The notes below the pieces were generated by a model. It was not told where the DNA came from and searched no databases. It saw only the letters and a program-made list of their open reading frames with translations. A program made the position numbers and the translations under genes. This document shows positions 9,362 to 18,550 of a stretch of DNA of 64,000 bases, piece after piece. Source of the DNA: Elusimicrobiota bacterium (GTDB taxonomy: Bacteria; Elusimicrobiota; Elusimicrobia; UBA1565; UBA9628). The DNA lies in contig JACRDT010000008.1 in NCBI GenBank assembly GCA_016212795.1, forward strand, positions 1 through 64,000, in the 5' to 3' direction. The first letter of the stretch is position 1; each line of letters starts with the position of its first letter.

Positions 9362-9865
9362 ATGAACGCTCCAACCGACCGTCTGACGTTGAGCAGCCTG
9401 AAGCCCGCCCCGGGCTCCAGGCGGCAGTCCACGAGGCTGGGCCTGGGCGAAGGCTCGGGCGGCGGCCAGACCGCGACCCGCGGGCAGAAAGGCCAGCGCT
9501 CCCGCTCAGGCGACGGGAAGATGTCGGGGTTCGAGGGCGGGCAGACGCTGCTCATCCGGCGCGTGCCCAAGAGGGGATTCACCAACGGGGCGTTCAAGGT
9601 CGTCTACGACGTCGTCTCGCTCTTCGACATCGAGCGGATCTTCAAGAGCCAGCGGGACGTGACGCTGGAGGGCCTGAGGATCCACGGCCTCGTCAGCGGC
9701 GACAAGCCGGTGAAGGTCCTCGCCGACGGCGACCTCAGCCAGGCCTACAAGATCAGCGCCCACGCGTTCTCCAAGACGGCCGAGGAGAAGATCAAGAAGG
9801 CGGGCGGGACGTCCCAGATACTGCCGCTGAAGCCCGGTCCGGCGGCGGCGACAAAGAAGGCATGA
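9362..9865 (+). CDS. rplO: Ribosomal protein uL15 (L15)
   Basis: A 167-residue uL15 that organises several 23S domains late in assembly. The Gly/Arg-rich N-terminus (RLGLGEGSGGGQTATRGQKG) and FEGGQTLLIRRVPKRGF are typical. It follows rpsE directly, with no rpmD between them. Its TGA overlaps the first ATG of the cassette frame that leads into secY. Confidence 0.97.
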   Translation: MNAPTDRLTLSSLKPAPGSRRQSTRLGLGEGSGGGQTATRGQKGQRSRSGDGKMSGFEGGQTLLIRRVPKRGFTNGAFKVVYDVVSLFDIERIFKSQRDVTLEGLRIHGLVSGDKPVKVLADGDLSQAYKISAHAFSKTAEEKIKKAGGTSQILPLKPGPAAATKKA

Positions 9866-9945
9866 GGACGCCGGCTTCCTTGATGACACGGAGTTCCGCC
9901 CCCACGGCTACTTCCCTCCCCGCGGGGGAGGGAAGTGACAGATGA
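9862..9945 (+). repeat. Mini-ORF/hairpin cassette bridging rplO and secY
   Basis: The frame opens with ATG overlapping the rplO stop (ATGA) and ends with TGA overlapping the secY ATG (ATGA), a 27-codon bridge. From the inner ATG 9883 it reads MTRSSAPTATSLPAGEGSDR. The stem is CTTCCCTCCCC/GGGGAGGGAAG around GCG at about 9909-9935. The 3' arm contains GGGAGGGAAG 7-17 bases before the secY ATG, a strong Shine-Dalgarno. Confidence 0.72.
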
Positions 9946-11276
9946 TCCAGAAATTCACCAACATCTTCGAGATCCCCGACCTGCGCAAGAGGGTCCTGTT
10001 CTCCCTGGGCGCCATCACGGTCTTCCGGATCGGAGCGGTCGTGCCGATCCCCGGCGTCAACGCCGAGGCGCTCCGGGCCTTGTTCGAGGCGCAGCGCAAC
10101 TCCCTGCTGGGCTTCCTGAACATCTTCTCGGGCGGCGCCATGGGGCAGTTCTCCATCTTCTCCATGGGCGTCATGCCCTACATCAACGCGTCCATCATCA
10201 TGAGCCTCCTCCAGGGCGCCCACGTCATCCCGTACCTGGACCGCCTCCATAAGGAAGGCGAGCTCGGCCGCAGGAAGCTCAACTCCCTGACGCGCTACCT
10301 CACCCTGTTCCTCGCGGCGTTCCAGTCCTTCGGGCTGACCATCGCGGTGTCGAAGATGCCGACCCCGGGCAACATCCCCATCGTGTCGAACCCGACCTGG
10401 GACTTCTACTGCATCACCGTCCTGACCCTGACGGCCGGCACCATCTTCGTGATGTGGCTCGGCGAGCAGGTGACCGAGTACGGCGTCGGCAACGGGGTCT
10501 CCCTCATCATCTTCGCGGGGATCGTGGACCGGATGCCCTCCGCCGTGGTCAACCTCGTCCAGCTCGTGCACATGGAGGAGATGGGCCTGCTGCAGGCGCT
10601 CTTCCTGGTGGCCGCGCTCGTGGGCGTCGTCCTGTCGGTCGTGTGGGTCGAGACCGCGCAGCGCAAGATCCCGGTGCAGTACGCCAAGCGCGTGGTGGGC
10701 CGCAAGATGTACGGCGGCGCCACGAGCTACCTGCCGCTCAAGGTGGACCAGTCCGGCGTCATCGCGGTCATCTTCGCGGTCTCCCTGCTCGCGGTGCCGA
10801 TGACGATCGTGCAGTTCACGCCGTCGGCGACGTGGGCGCAGAAGATGATGGAATACTGGGGCCGCGGCCACTGGCTCTACCAGGTCTTTTACGCGGGGCT
10901 CATCATCTTCTTCTGCTATTTCTACAACTCGGTCTCCATCAACCCGGTGGACCTGGCCGAGAACATGAAGAAGTCGGGCGGCTTCATCCCCGGCATCCGG
11001 CCGGGCGAGCCGACCGCCCGGCACATCGAGTGGGTCCTGGAGCGCATCACGCTCGGCGGGGCCCTCTTCGTGGCGGCGATCGCGGTGCTGCCGGACTATC
11101 TCCGCCAGCAGTTCAACGTCCCCTTCTACTTCGGCGGGACGTCGCTGCTGATCGTGGTGGGCGTCGCCCTGGACACCATGGGTCAGCTGGAGGCGCATCT
11201 GATCATGCGCCATTACGAGGGGTTCCTGAAGAAGGGCCGCATCCAGGGGCGGTGGTTCAACGTGGGGGCACAATGA
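9942..11276 (+). CDS. secY: Protein translocase subunit SecY
   Basis: A 444-residue SecY, the channel of the Sec translocon in the inner membrane, with ten hydrophobic helices. IFSMGVMPYINASIIMSLLQ, the cytosolic loop AQRKIPVQYAKRVVGRKMYG and the ending FNVPFYFGGTSLLIVVGVAL are characteristic. Start ATG overlaps the bridge-frame stop, and its stop overlaps adk by four bases, so rplO, the cassette, secY and adk form a chain of coupled frames. Confidence 0.98.
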   Translation: MIQKFTNIFEIPDLRKRVLFSLGAITVFRIGAVVPIPGVNAEALRALFEAQRNSLLGFLNIFSGGAMGQFSIFSMGVMPYINASIIMSLLQGAHVIPYLDRLHKEGELGRRKLNSLTRYLTLFLAAFQSFGLTIAVSKMPTPGNIPIVSNPTWDFYCITVLTLTAGTIFVMWLGEQVTEYGVGNGVSLIIFAGIVDRMPSAVVNLVQLVHMEEMGLLQALFLVAALVGVVLSVVWVETAQRKIPVQYAKRVVGRKMYGGATSYLPLKVDQSGVIAVIFAVSLLAVPMTIVQFTPSATWAQKMMEYWGRGHWLYQVFYAGLIIFFCYFYNSVSINPVDLAENMKKSGGFIPGIRPGEPTARHIEWVLERITLGGALFVAAIAVLPDYLRQQFNVPFYFGGTSLLIVVGVALDTMGQLEAHLIMRHYEGFLKKGRIQGRWFNVGAQ

Positions 11277-11935
11277 TCATCATCCTCGTGGGGGCGCCGG
11301 GTTCGGGCAAGGGGACGCAGGCCAAGCAGTTGAGCGAGCGCTACGGCCTGGCCCACCTTTCGACGGGGGACATCTTCCGGGGCGAGATGGCGGCCAAGAC
11401 GGCGCTCGGGGAGAAGGCCGCGGCCTACGTCAAGTCCGGGCAGCTCGTCCCGGACAACATCGTCACCGAGATGGTCGCCGGCCGCATGGACCCCGCGTCC
11501 CCGAAGTACCTGCTCGACGGCTTCCCGCGCAACCTGGAGCAGGCGCACAGCTTCTCCAAGGACCTGGCGAGCATGGGGCTGGCCGTGGACCTGGTGGTCT
11601 ACCTGAGCCTGCCCGAGGCCGAGGTCGTCAAGCGCCTGACGTCCCGCCGCGTCTGCGCGAAGTGCGGGGAGGTCTTCAATCTCCTGAGCATGCCGCCCAA
11701 GGCGCCGGGCAAGTGCGACAAGTGCGGCGGCGCGGTCGTGCAGCGGGATGACGACACGCAGGCGACCGTGACGAGGCGGCTGCTGGTCTTCCGGGACCTG
11801 ACGGAGCCGCTCGTGGCCTACTACCGGGCTGAAGGGGTGCTGCGCCAGGTGGACGCCGCGGGCGCGATGGATGACGTCACCAAGAAGGTGGCCGCGGTGA
11901 TCGACGGGCACCTGGCGGAGACGAAGAAGAAGTGA
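11273..11935 (+). CDS. adk: Adenylate kinase, zinc-LID form
   Basis: A 220-residue adenylate kinase (ATP + AMP to 2 ADP). The P-loop GAPGSGKGTQ is at residues 7-16, the AMP-binding HLSTGDIFR follows, and DGFPRN is near residue 82. The long LID carries CAKCG and CDKCGG, a four-cysteine zinc site as in Gram-positive and some other bacterial enzymes. It overlaps secY (ATGA) and map (GTGA), as in many spc operons. Confidence 0.98.
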   Translation: MIIILVGAPGSGKGTQAKQLSERYGLAHLSTGDIFRGEMAAKTALGEKAAAYVKSGQLVPDNIVTEMVAGRMDPASPKYLLDGFPRNLEQAHSFSKDLASMGLAVDLVVYLSLPEAEVVKRLTSRRVCAKCGEVFNLLSMPPKAPGKCDKCGGAVVQRDDDTQATVTRRLLVFRDLTEPLVAYYRAEGVLRQVDAAGAMDDVTKKVAAVIDGHLAETKKK

Positions 11936-12702
11936 ATCACGCCGCCACGATCGAGCTGAAGTCCCCTTCGGAGATCGACGCCATGGCCCGGGCGGGGGCC
12001 GTCGTGGGCGGCATCCTGGACAAGGTGGCGGCGGCCGTGAAGCCGGGGGTCAGGACCTGGGACCTCGAGATGATCGCGAGGGACGAGTCGGCCCGGCAGG
12101 GGGCCAAGCCGGCGTTCCTGGGCTACCGGGGGTTTCCGGCGGCCCTGTGCGTGTCGGTCAACGCCGAGGTCGTGCACGGGATTCCCAGCACCCTCAGGGT
12201 GCTGGCGGAGGGGGACATCGTCAGTCTCGACTACGGTTGTTTCCTCGGCGGGTTCCATGCGGATGCGGCCTTGACGGTCGGGGTGGGCAGGATCGCGCCC
12301 GAGGCCCAGCGTCTCATGGACGTGACCCGGACCGCCCTGGAGCGGGCCATCGCGGCGATGAAGCCGGAGGCCCGGCTCGGGGACGTCTCGAGCGCGGTCC
12401 AGCGGTACGTGGAAGCCCAGGGATTTTTCATCGTGCGCGACTTCGTGGGGCACGGGATCGGCCGGGCCCTGCACGAGGAGCCGGCGGTCCCGAACTACGG
12501 GGTCGAGGGGACCGGCATCCGGCTCGCCCCGGGCATCGTGTTGGCCCTCGAGCCCATGGTGAGCGCCGGGTCGGGGGAGACCGAGGTCCTCGCCGACGGC
12601 TGGGTGGCGGTGACGAAAGACCGGAGTTTGGCCGCGCATTTCGAGCACACGGTCGCTCTGACGGAGCGCGGGCCAGTCGTGTTGACGGAGGGACATGGCT
12701 AA
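11932..12702 (+). CDS. map: Methionine aminopeptidase, type I
   Basis: A 256-residue MetAP that removes the initiator methionine. The dimetal ligands sit in [20 protein letters not shown] (Asp, Asp), [18 protein letters not shown] (His) and the C-terminal LALEPM and FEHTVAL (Glu). GTG start overlaps the adk stop. Its TAA lies eight bases inside infA, so the two are coupled. Confidence 0.98.
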   Translation: MNHAATIELKSPSEIDAMARAGAVVGGILDKVAAAVKPGVRTWDLEMIARDESARQGAKPAFLGYRGFPAALCVSVNAEVVHGIPSTLRVLAEGDIVSLDYGCFLGGFHADAALTVGVGRIAPEAQRLMDVTRTALERAIAAMKPEARLGDVSSAVQRYVEAQGFFIVRDFVGHGIGRALHEEPAVPNYGVEGTGIRLAPGIVLALEPMVSAGSGETEVLADGWVAVTKDRSLAAHFEHTVALTERGPVVLTEGHG

Positions 12703-12910
12703 AGAGGACAAGATCGAGGTCGAGGGGAGCATCATCGAGGCGCTGCCCAACGCGATGTTCCGGGTGCAGCTGCCGCAGGGCAAGATCATTCTCGCGCACA
12801 TTTCGGGCAAGATGAGGATGCACTACATCAGGATCCTCCCGGGGGACAAGGTGCGTCTCGAGCTGTCTCCCTACGACCTGACCCGCGGTCGGATCGTCTT
12901 CCGGGAGTAG
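12695..12910 (+). CDS. infA: Translation initiation factor IF-1
   Basis: A 71-residue OB-fold protein that occupies the A site during initiation. [20 protein letters not shown] and the ending [15 protein letters not shown] are diagnostic. Length is exact. The ATG lies within the end of map. Confidence 0.98.
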   Translation: MAKEDKIEVEGSIIEALPNAMFRVQLPQGKIILAHISGKMRMHYIRILPGDKVRLELSPYDLTRGRIVFRE

Positions 12911-12982
12911 AGTCGCAAGCGAAGGCGCGGCCTTCGCGCGCAGTTGAAAGGAGCCGTTGTTCATCAAGGAGTCGCCATAGAT
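12911..12982 (+). other. infA-rpmJ spacer with a small stem-loop
   Basis: The 72-base spacer contains the stem GCGAAGG/CCTTCGC at 12919-12937 with a five-base loop. No U-run follows, so it is unlikely to be a strong intrinsic terminator; it may adjust processing or transcription between infA and rpmJ. Confidence 0.5.
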
Positions 12983-13096
12983 ATGAAGGTGAGAGCAAGC
13001 GTGAAGCCGATTTGTCAGAAGTGCCGGATGGTGAAGCGCAACGGAGTTCTGCGGGTGCTCTGCAAGAACCCGAAGCACAAACAGAAACAGGGGTGA
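12983..13096 (+). CDS. rpmJ: Ribosomal protein bL36 (L36), zinc form
   Basis: A 37-residue bL36: [20 protein letters not shown] followed by a [17 protein letters not shown] tail. The CxxC, the later Cys and the His form the zinc site of the C+ type. ATG at 12983 and TGA at 13094-13096 give the standard length. It is three bases before rpsM, the normal order. Confidence 0.97.
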   Translation: MKVRASVKPICQKCRMVKRNGVLRVLCKNPKHKQKQG

Positions 13097-13099
13097 TTT

Positions 13100-13501
13100 A
13101 TGGCTCGCGTCGCCGGCGTTGACCTGCCGAAGAACAAACGCATCGATATCGCGCTGACCTACGTGTTCGGGGTCGGCCGCTACAAGGCCCTGGAGGTGCT
13201 CCAGAGGCTCAACGGGGTCGTGGACCCCAAGACCCGGGTGAGGGACCTCACCGAGAGCCAGGTGGGTCTCATCAACACCCTCCTGTCGAAAGAGTACCGG
13301 GTCGAGGGGGAGCTGCGGCGGGAGCAGCAGGCCAACATCCAGCGGCTCATCGAGACGAACTCCTACCGCGGGACCCGGCACCGCAGGAACCTGCCGGTGC
13401 GGGGACAGCGGACCAAGACGAACGCCAGGACCAGGAGAGGCCGCCGCAGGACGGTAGGCGCCGGCAGGGCGGAGAAGGCCGCCGCGGCGGCGAAGGCATA
13501 A
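13100..13501 (+). CDS. rpsM: Ribosomal protein uS13 (S13)
   Basis: A 133-residue uS13 of the head, contacting the P-site tRNA and the large subunit. [20 protein letters not shown] and [20 protein letters not shown] (two 20-residue signatures) identify it. A short Ala-rich tail is added at the C-terminus. Confidence 0.98.
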   Translation: MARVAGVDLPKNKRIDIALTYVFGVGRYKALEVLQRLNGVVDPKTRVRDLTESQVGLINTLLSKEYRVEGELRREQQANIQRLIETNSYRGTRHRRNLPVRGQRTKTNARTRRGRRRTVGAGRAEKAAAAAKA

Positions 13502-13505
13502 TACC

Positions 13506-14006
13506 ATGGCAGAAGAAAAAGACAAGACCACGAAGGACGCGAAGGACCCAAAGGACGCCAAGGAGGCGGAGAAGAAGCCCGCCGCCGAGGCCAAGGGAGG
13601 CCCCGGCGCTCCGGCCGCGGCCCCGCAGGCGGCGCCGGCCAGGAAGAAGACCTGGCGCTCCATCTCCTTCGCCCGGGTCTACATCCAGTGTTCGTTCAAC
13701 AACACGATCATCTCCCTGGCCGACGAGCGCGGCGACGTGCTCGCCTGGTCGACCGCCGGCGGCAACGGGTTCAGGGGGACCAAGAAGGGCACGCCCTTCG
13801 CCGCGGGCGTGACCGCCACCCGCGTGGCCAAGAAGGCCGTGGAGCTCGGGATCAAGCAGGTCGCCGTCTACGTCAAGGGGCCCGGCCCGGGCCGCGAGAC
13901 GGCGGTCCGGTCCCTGGCCGGCGCCGGGCTGACGGTGGTGAGCCTCAAGGACGTCTCGCCGCTGCCCCACAACGGGTGCCGCCCGCCCAAGGCCAGGAGG
14001 GTCTAG
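13506..14006 (+). CDS. rpsK: Ribosomal protein uS11 (S11) with long N-terminal extension
   Basis: A 166-residue uS11 of the platform, lining the mRNA exit. The canonical part begins near residue 52 (ARVYIQCSFNNTIISLAD) and ends GCRPPKARRV. The first 50 residues are a charged Lys/Glu/Ala/Pro leader, so the protein is about 40 longer than usual. ATG has no competing start close to the core. Confidence 0.95.
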   Translation: MAEEKDKTTKDAKDPKDAKEAEKKPAAEAKGGPGAPAAAPQAAPARKKTWRSISFARVYIQCSFNNTIISLADERGDVLAWSTAGGNGFRGTKKGTPFAAGVTATRVAKKAVELGIKQVAVYVKGPGPGRETAVRSLAGAGLTVVSLKDVSPLPHNGCRPPKARRV

Positions 14007-14007
14007 G

Positions 14008-14634
14008 ATGTCACGCTACACAGGGCCGAATTGCAAACTCTGCCGGAGGGAGCAGGTGAAGCTGTTCCTGAAGGGGGAGAAGTGCGCCACGAAGTGCACG
14101 CTGGACAAGCGGGCCAGCCCGCCGGGCGCCGTCAAGATGCGCCGCGGGAAGGTGTCTGAATACGGGCTGCGCCTGCGCGAGAAGCAGAAGCTCCGCAAGA
14201 TGGTCGGAATGAACGAGACCTCGTTCGCCCGCGTGGTGGAGGCGGCCTCGAGGGCCCCGATGTCCACCGGCGAGGAGCTCCTGCGGCTGCTGGAGATGCG
14301 GCTGGATAACATCTGCCGGCGGCTGGGCTTCGCGGCCTCCACCAAGGCCGCCCGGCAGCTGGTCCTGCACGGGCACGTCAAGGTCTCGGGGAAAGCCGTC
14401 AACATCCCGTCCTACGTGGTCAAGGCGGGGGACGTCATCTCCCTGGACCCGCGCATGAAGGAGAACACGGCGGTCAAGCTGAGCCTCGAGACGGCCCAGA
14501 AAAAATCCCAGAGGCCGAGCTTCCTGGAGTTCAACGAGGACGGGCTGTCGGGCAAGGTCCTGAGGGTCCCCGACCGGACGGAGACCTCCTTCCCGGTCAA
14601 CGAGCAGCTGATCGTCGAATACTATTCGAGGTGA
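14008..14634 (+). CDS. rpsD: Ribosomal protein uS4 (S4), zinc form
   Basis: A 208-residue uS4, a primary 16S binder and often the alpha-operon repressor. The N-terminus has CKLC and two later cysteines (residues about 9, 12, 26, 30), the zinc-binding C+ form. The S4 RNA-binding domain includes MRLDNICRRLGFAAS. It is one base after rpsK and four before rpoA. Confidence 0.98.
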   Translation: MSRYTGPNCKLCRREQVKLFLKGEKCATKCTLDKRASPPGAVKMRRGKVSEYGLRLREKQKLRKMVGMNETSFARVVEAASRAPMSTGEELLRLLEMRLDNICRRLGFAASTKAARQLVLHGHVKVSGKAVNIPSYVVKAGDVISLDPRMKENTAVKLSLETAQKKSQRPSFLEFNEDGLSGKVLRVPDRTETSFPVNEQLIVEYYSR

Positions 14635-14638
14635 CACC

Positions 14639-15649
14639 ATGGCCTATAAAGAACTGATCCTGCCGCAAAAGCTCAACGTGGAGGAGAAGACCGCCACGGA
14701 GACCTACGCCAAGTTCGTCGCCGAGCCCTACGAGCGCGGCTACGGGCACACCGTCGGCAACGCCCTGCGCCGCGTGCTCCTCTCGAGCCTCGAGGGCGCC
14801 GCGGTGACGGCGGTGCGCATCGAGGGGTCCCCCCACGAGTACAAGACCATCCCGGGCGTGCGGGAGGACGTGATGGGCATCCTCCTCAACCTGAAGAAGC
14901 TCCGGGTGAAGCTCTACTCCAACGGGCCGGAGATGGTGTACCTCTCGGCCAACAAGGAAGGCAACGTAACGGGCGCCTCCATCCAGGAGAACTCCAACGT
15001 CGAGATCGTGAACAAGGACCTCGTGATCGCGCATCTCGAGGCCGGCGGCAAGCTGGACATGGAGATCGAGATCTCGAAGGGACGCGGCTACGCGACCGCC
15101 GAGGAGCTGCGCGCCATGGCGCATTGGCCGGCGGGCTTCCTCCCGCTCGACGCCCTGTTCTCGCCGGTCTCGCGGGTCCACTACGACGTGGAGAACGCCC
15201 GGGTGGGGCAGGTCACCGACTACGACCGCCTGATCCTGGAGATCTGGACGGATTCCTCCCTCAACCCGGCGGAGGCGCTCATCCAGTCCGCCAAGCTCCT
15301 GAGGGAGTCCCTCAACATCTTCATCCCCGAGGAGGAGCCCGCGCAGGCGGGCGCCCCCGCGTACGATGGGGAAGGGCAGGGCGACGGCGAGCCCGCCGGG
15401 GCCGGGATGGCCATGGACGCCAAGCTCAAGGACATCCTGTCCCAGCCGGTCGAGATGATCGAGCTGTCGTCCCGGGCGTCGAACTGCCTGAAGGTCGCCC
15501 GGATCAAGACGGTCGGCGAGCTGGTCAGCAAGCGCGACGAGGAGCTCCTCGCGGTCAAGAACTTCGGGAAGAAGTCCCTGGAGGAGATCAAGGACCGCCT
15601 CAAGGGGATGGGGCTCTCTTTGGGGATGCAGGTGGGCGCGGCCTCATAA
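14639..15649 (+). CDS. rpoA: RNA polymerase alpha subunit
   Basis: A 336-residue alpha subunit. The N-terminal assembly domain carries EPYERGYGHTVGNALRRVLL, and a 25-residue linker leads to the C-terminal domain with LSSRASNCLKVARIKTVGEL and NFGKKSLEEIKDRL, which contacts UP elements and activators. Length is normal. The next gene rplQ follows after a 128-base spacer containing a cassette frame. Confidence 0.98.
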   Translation: MAYKELILPQKLNVEEKTATETYAKFVAEPYERGYGHTVGNALRRVLLSSLEGAAVTAVRIEGSPHEYKTIPGVREDVMGILLNLKKLRVKLYSNGPEMVYLSANKEGNVTGASIQENSNVEIVNKDLVIAHLEAGGKLDMEIEISKGRGYATAEELRAMAHWPAGFLPLDALFSPVSRVHYDVENARVGQVTDYDRLILEIWTDSSLNPAEALIQSAKLLRESLNIFIPEEEPAQAGAPAYDGEGQGDGEPAGAGMAMDAKLKDILSQPVEMIELSSRASNCLKVARIKTVGELVSKRDEELLAVKNFGKKSLEEIKDRLKGMGLSLGMQVGAAS

Positions 15650-15669
15650 GGGGCTGCCCGGCCAAGAAA

Positions 15670-15777
15670 ATGCTATATTCTGAAAAGGAATTCCTAACGG
15701 CGAAGACGGCGGCTGGCCCCCACGGCTGCGCGCCTCCCCGTACTGGATCCTCCTATGCGGGGGGAGGCTTTCGATAG
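15670..15777 (+). repeat. Mini-ORF/hairpin cassette upstream of rplQ
   Basis: A 35-codon frame from ATG 15670 ends with TAG immediately before the rplQ ATG (zero spacing). Its last 15 residues, APPRTGSSYAGGGFR, match the SPPRTGPSYAGGGRD segment of the cassette before asnB. The stem pairs GCCTCCCC with GGGGGAGGC around a TACTGGATCCTCCTAT loop, and the 3' arm GGGGGGAGG is a strong Shine-Dalgarno 11-19 bases before rplQ. Confidence 0.72.
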
Positions 15778-16122
15778 ATGATTAAGACTCTAGGCGGCCG
15801 CAAGCTGGGCGTCACCGGCAGCCATCGCAGGGCGATGCTGAGGAACATGGCGACGAGCCTCTTCCTCCATGAGAAGGTGATGACGACCATCACGAAAGCC
15901 AAGGAGCTCAGGCCTTTCGCGGAGAAGATCATCACGCACGCCGTGAAGAAGCGCCAGGCCCTGGTGCGCCGGGACATCCAGGACAAGAAGGTGTTCCGCA
16001 AGCTCCTCGACGTCCTGGGGCCGCGGTACGCCGAGAGGCCCGGGGGCTACACGCGCATCGTGCGGCTCGGCGCCAGGCCCGGCGACAACGCCCAGCGCGG
16101 CATCATCTCCCTGGTGACCTGA
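15778..16122 (+). CDS. rplQ: Ribosomal protein bL17 (L17)
   Basis: A 114-residue bL17 near the tunnel exit. The family start [20 protein letters not shown], the helix [18 protein letters not shown] and the ending [18 protein letters not shown] are present. The ATG directly follows the cassette stop. It closes the alpha operon and is 22 bases before mreB. Confidence 0.98.
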   Translation: MIKTLGGRKLGVTGSHRRAMLRNMATSLFLHEKVMTTITKAKELRPFAEKIITHAVKKRQALVRRDIQDKKVFRKLLDVLGPRYAERPGGYTRIVRLGARPGDNAQRGIISLVT

Positions 16123-16144
16123 CGCGCGGGCCCCCCGACAGCCA

Positions 16145-17191
16145 ATGTTCGACTTCCTCTTCAGCCTCTTCTCGAACGACATGGGTATCGACCTGGGTAC
16201 CGCCAACACCCTGGTCTACGTGAAGAACCAGGGCATCGTGCTCCGGGAGCCCTCCGTGGTCGCCATCGACCGGGAGTCCCGGCGGGTCCTGGCCATCGGC
16301 GCGGAGGCCAAGCGGATGCTGGGGAGGACGCCGGCTTCCATCATCGCCGTCAGGCCGCTGCGCAACGGGGTGATCGCCGACTTCGAGATCACGCAGGAGA
16401 TGATCAAGTATTTCATCCGCAAGGTGCACAACCGGCGCTCCCTGCTGCACCCGCGGATCGTGATCGGCATCCCGTCGGGCATCACCGAGGTCGAGCGGAG
16501 GGCCGTCCAGGAGTCCGCCGAGCAGGCGGGCGCCCGCGAGGTCTATCTGATCGAGGAGCCCATGGCGGCCGCGATCGGCGCGGACCTGCCGATCTCCGAG
16601 GCCCACGGCAACATGATCGTGGACATCGGCGGCGGAACGACCGAGACGGCGGTCATCTCGCTGGGCGGGCTGGTCGTCTCCAAATCCATCGACGTCGCCG
16701 GCGACGAGATGGACGAGGCGATCATGATGTATTTCCGTCGCAAGTACAACCTCCTCATCGGGGAGACGACCGCCGAGGACGTGAAGATCCAGATCGGGTC
16801 GGTCTTTCCGCTCAAAGAGGAGAAAACCATGGAGGTCAAGGGCCGGGACCAAGCCACCGGCCTGCCGAAGACGACTCTGATCACGTCCGAGGAGGTGCGC
16901 CAGTCCCTCATGGAGCCGGTGCAGCTCATCCTGGACGTGATCAAGAATACTCTGGAGGAAACTCCGGCGGAGTTGGCTGCAGATTTGGTGGACCGCGGAA
17001 TCATGCTGGCGGGAGGCGGGTCCCTGCTGAGGGGCCTGCCGGATCTCATCAGGCAGGAGACGGAGCTCCCCGTGCATCGTTCGGCGGATCCCTTGAGTTG
17101 CGTGGCGTTGGGGACGGGCAAGTTCCTGGAAGAGCTGGACCGCATGGACCGGCGTCCGGAATTCATCACGTCCTACCGTTTCCGCAGCTGA
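16145..17191 (+). CDS. mreB: Rod-shape actin homologue MreB
   Basis: A 348-residue MreB that forms membrane-bound filaments directing lateral wall synthesis. [20 protein letters not shown] (phosphate 1), [16 protein letters not shown] (phosphate 2) and [16 protein letters not shown] (adenosine motif) are present. It starts 22 bases after rplQ, so the shape genes may be read from the ribosomal operon. mreC, mreD, PBP2 and rodA follow. Confidence 0.98.
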   Translation: MFDFLFSLFSNDMGIDLGTANTLVYVKNQGIVLREPSVVAIDRESRRVLAIGAEAKRMLGRTPASIIAVRPLRNGVIADFEITQEMIKYFIRKVHNRRSLLHPRIVIGIPSGITEVERRAVQESAEQAGAREVYLIEEPMAAAIGADLPISEAHGNMIVDIGGGTTETAVISLGGLVVSKSIDVAGDEMDEAIMMYFRRKYNLLIGETTAEDVKIQIGSVFPLKEEKTMEVKGRDQATGLPKTTLITSEEVRQSLMEPVQLILDVIKNTLEETPAELAADLVDRGIMLAGGGSLLRGLPDLIRQETELPVHRSADPLSCVALGTGKFLEELDRMDRRPEFITSYRFRS

Positions 17192-17264
17192 ACAAGACGG
17201 CCCTCCGTCGCATGCCCGGCGCGGCCCTTGATGGCCCCCGGGTCCAAGGATCAGGGGAGTTCGC

Positions 17265-18083
17265 TTGAAGCCCCATCGCGAAGATCGCACCGTCAATATC
17301 ATACTGGCGTCGCTCTGCTCGGTATCGCTGCTCATGATGCTGCTGCCTCTGTCGAGGCCCATCCGGGCGGTCCGGGCCTTCGTCGGCCATGTCTTCGAGC
17401 CCATGATGTTCGCCGGGGCGGAGGGCACGGAGCGCCTGGCGTTGGTGCCCTCGAGGGCCCGGCAGCTCATCGTGGCCGACATCGAGAACCGCTCCCTCAA
17501 GGACGAGTTCGCGCGGGTGGGCCTGCTCCGGGCCGAGCTGGAGTCCCTGCGGGCGGAGAACGCGCGGCTGTCGGCGTCGCTCGGGCTGCAGTTGCCGGAG
17601 GGGCGCGGCGCGGTCTGGGCGCGCGTGATGGAGCGGGACCCCCTGACCTGGTACCAGAGCGTCGCGGTGGACGTGGGGCGGGCGCAGGGCGTCGGGCTCA
17701 ACGCCGCGGTGCTCGCCCAGGACGAGGGGCAGCTCGTGGTGATCGGCCGGATCGCCGAGGTCGGCGAGCGCACCTCCAAGGTCCTGCTCGTCACCGACGA
17801 GTTCTCGTCCGTGGCGGCCTACCTGTCGTCCGGGACGGTCGAGGGGCTCATCCAGGGGCAGGGCTCCGAGCGGCTGCGGATGAACTACCTCCACTCCGAG
17901 GCGGTGGTGGTGACGGGCGACGAGGTCCGAACCTCCGCGACCAGCGCGACCTTCCCCCCGGGCATCCTGATCGGGACGGTGGCCAAGCCCTACGCCCGCG
18001 ACCCTTTCCTGACCTTCCAGTCCGTGGAGATCCGGCCCGCGGTGGACCCGGCGTCGGTGAAGGAAGTGATGATCCTCAAATGA
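17265..18083 (+). CDS. mreC: Rod-shape-determining protein MreC
   Basis: A 272-residue MreC: short cytoplasmic tail, one membrane helix (about residues 10-30), a coiled coil rich in Leu/Glu (about 65-105), then the periplasmic beta domain (ARVMERDPLTWYQSVAVDVG; FPPGILIGTV). It scaffolds PBP2 and RodA. The best start is TTG 17265 with GGGGAG upstream, which is unusual but keeps the helix near the N-terminus. The stop overlaps mreD (ATGA). Confidence 0.93.
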   Translation: MKPHREDRTVNIILASLCSVSLLMMLLPLSRPIRAVRAFVGHVFEPMMFAGAEGTERLALVPSRARQLIVADIENRSLKDEFARVGLLRAELESLRAENARLSASLGLQLPEGRGAVWARVMERDPLTWYQSVAVDVGRAQGVGLNAAVLAQDEGQLVVIGRIAEVGERTSKVLLVTDEFSSVAAYLSSGTVEGLIQGQGSERLRMNYLHSEAVVVTGDEVRTSATSATFPPGILIGTVAKPYARDPFLTFQSVEIRPAVDPASVKEVMILK

Positions 18084-18550
18084 AGTACTTCAGGATGGCG
18101 TTCGTCTTCGTCCTGGCCGCCCTGGCGCATTGGTGGTGGACGACGTATCTGTCGTTCTACGGCGTCGCCCCGCATCTTCTGCTGGTCATGACGTTCGTGG
18201 TCGCCGCCCGGCAGGGGCCCGTCCCGGCGATGTGCTGCGGGTTCGCCTGGGGGCTCTTCCTGGACGTGTCGTCGCTGCACCTGGCGGGCTCGTCGTCCAT
18301 GGCGCTGACCATCGCGGGCTACCTGGTCGGGAACATCCGGCGCCAGGTGGACGTGTCGAGCATCGCGCCCCAATGCGTGATCCTCGTCGTCGGGACCTGG
18401 GCCTACTTCCTCTTCACCGGGCTGGCGGGCCTGGTGGTCCTCAAGCATTTCCTGTGGCCGGGGTGGGCCGTGTTCCTGCTGGCGCCGTTCTACAACAGCG
18501 TGCTGGGCCCCGTGCTCTTCTGGGCCTGGGACGTGGGTGTCGAATCGTGA
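18080..18550 (+). CDS. mreD: Rod-shape-determining protein MreD
   Basis: A 156-residue integral membrane protein with about five hydrophobic helices, e.g. FRMAFVFVLAALAHWWW and GFAWGLFLDVSSLHLAGSSS. The small size, helix pattern and position between mreC and PBP2 identify MreD. Both ends overlap neighbours by four bases (ATGA with mreC, GTGA with mrdA). Confidence 0.92.
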   Translation: MKYFRMAFVFVLAALAHWWWTTYLSFYGVAPHLLLVMTFVVAARQGPVPAMCCGFAWGLFLDVSSLHLAGSSSMALTIAGYLVGNIRRQVDVSSIAPQCVILVVGTWAYFLFTGLAGLVVLKHFLWPGWAVFLLAPFYNSVLGPVLFWAWDVGVES

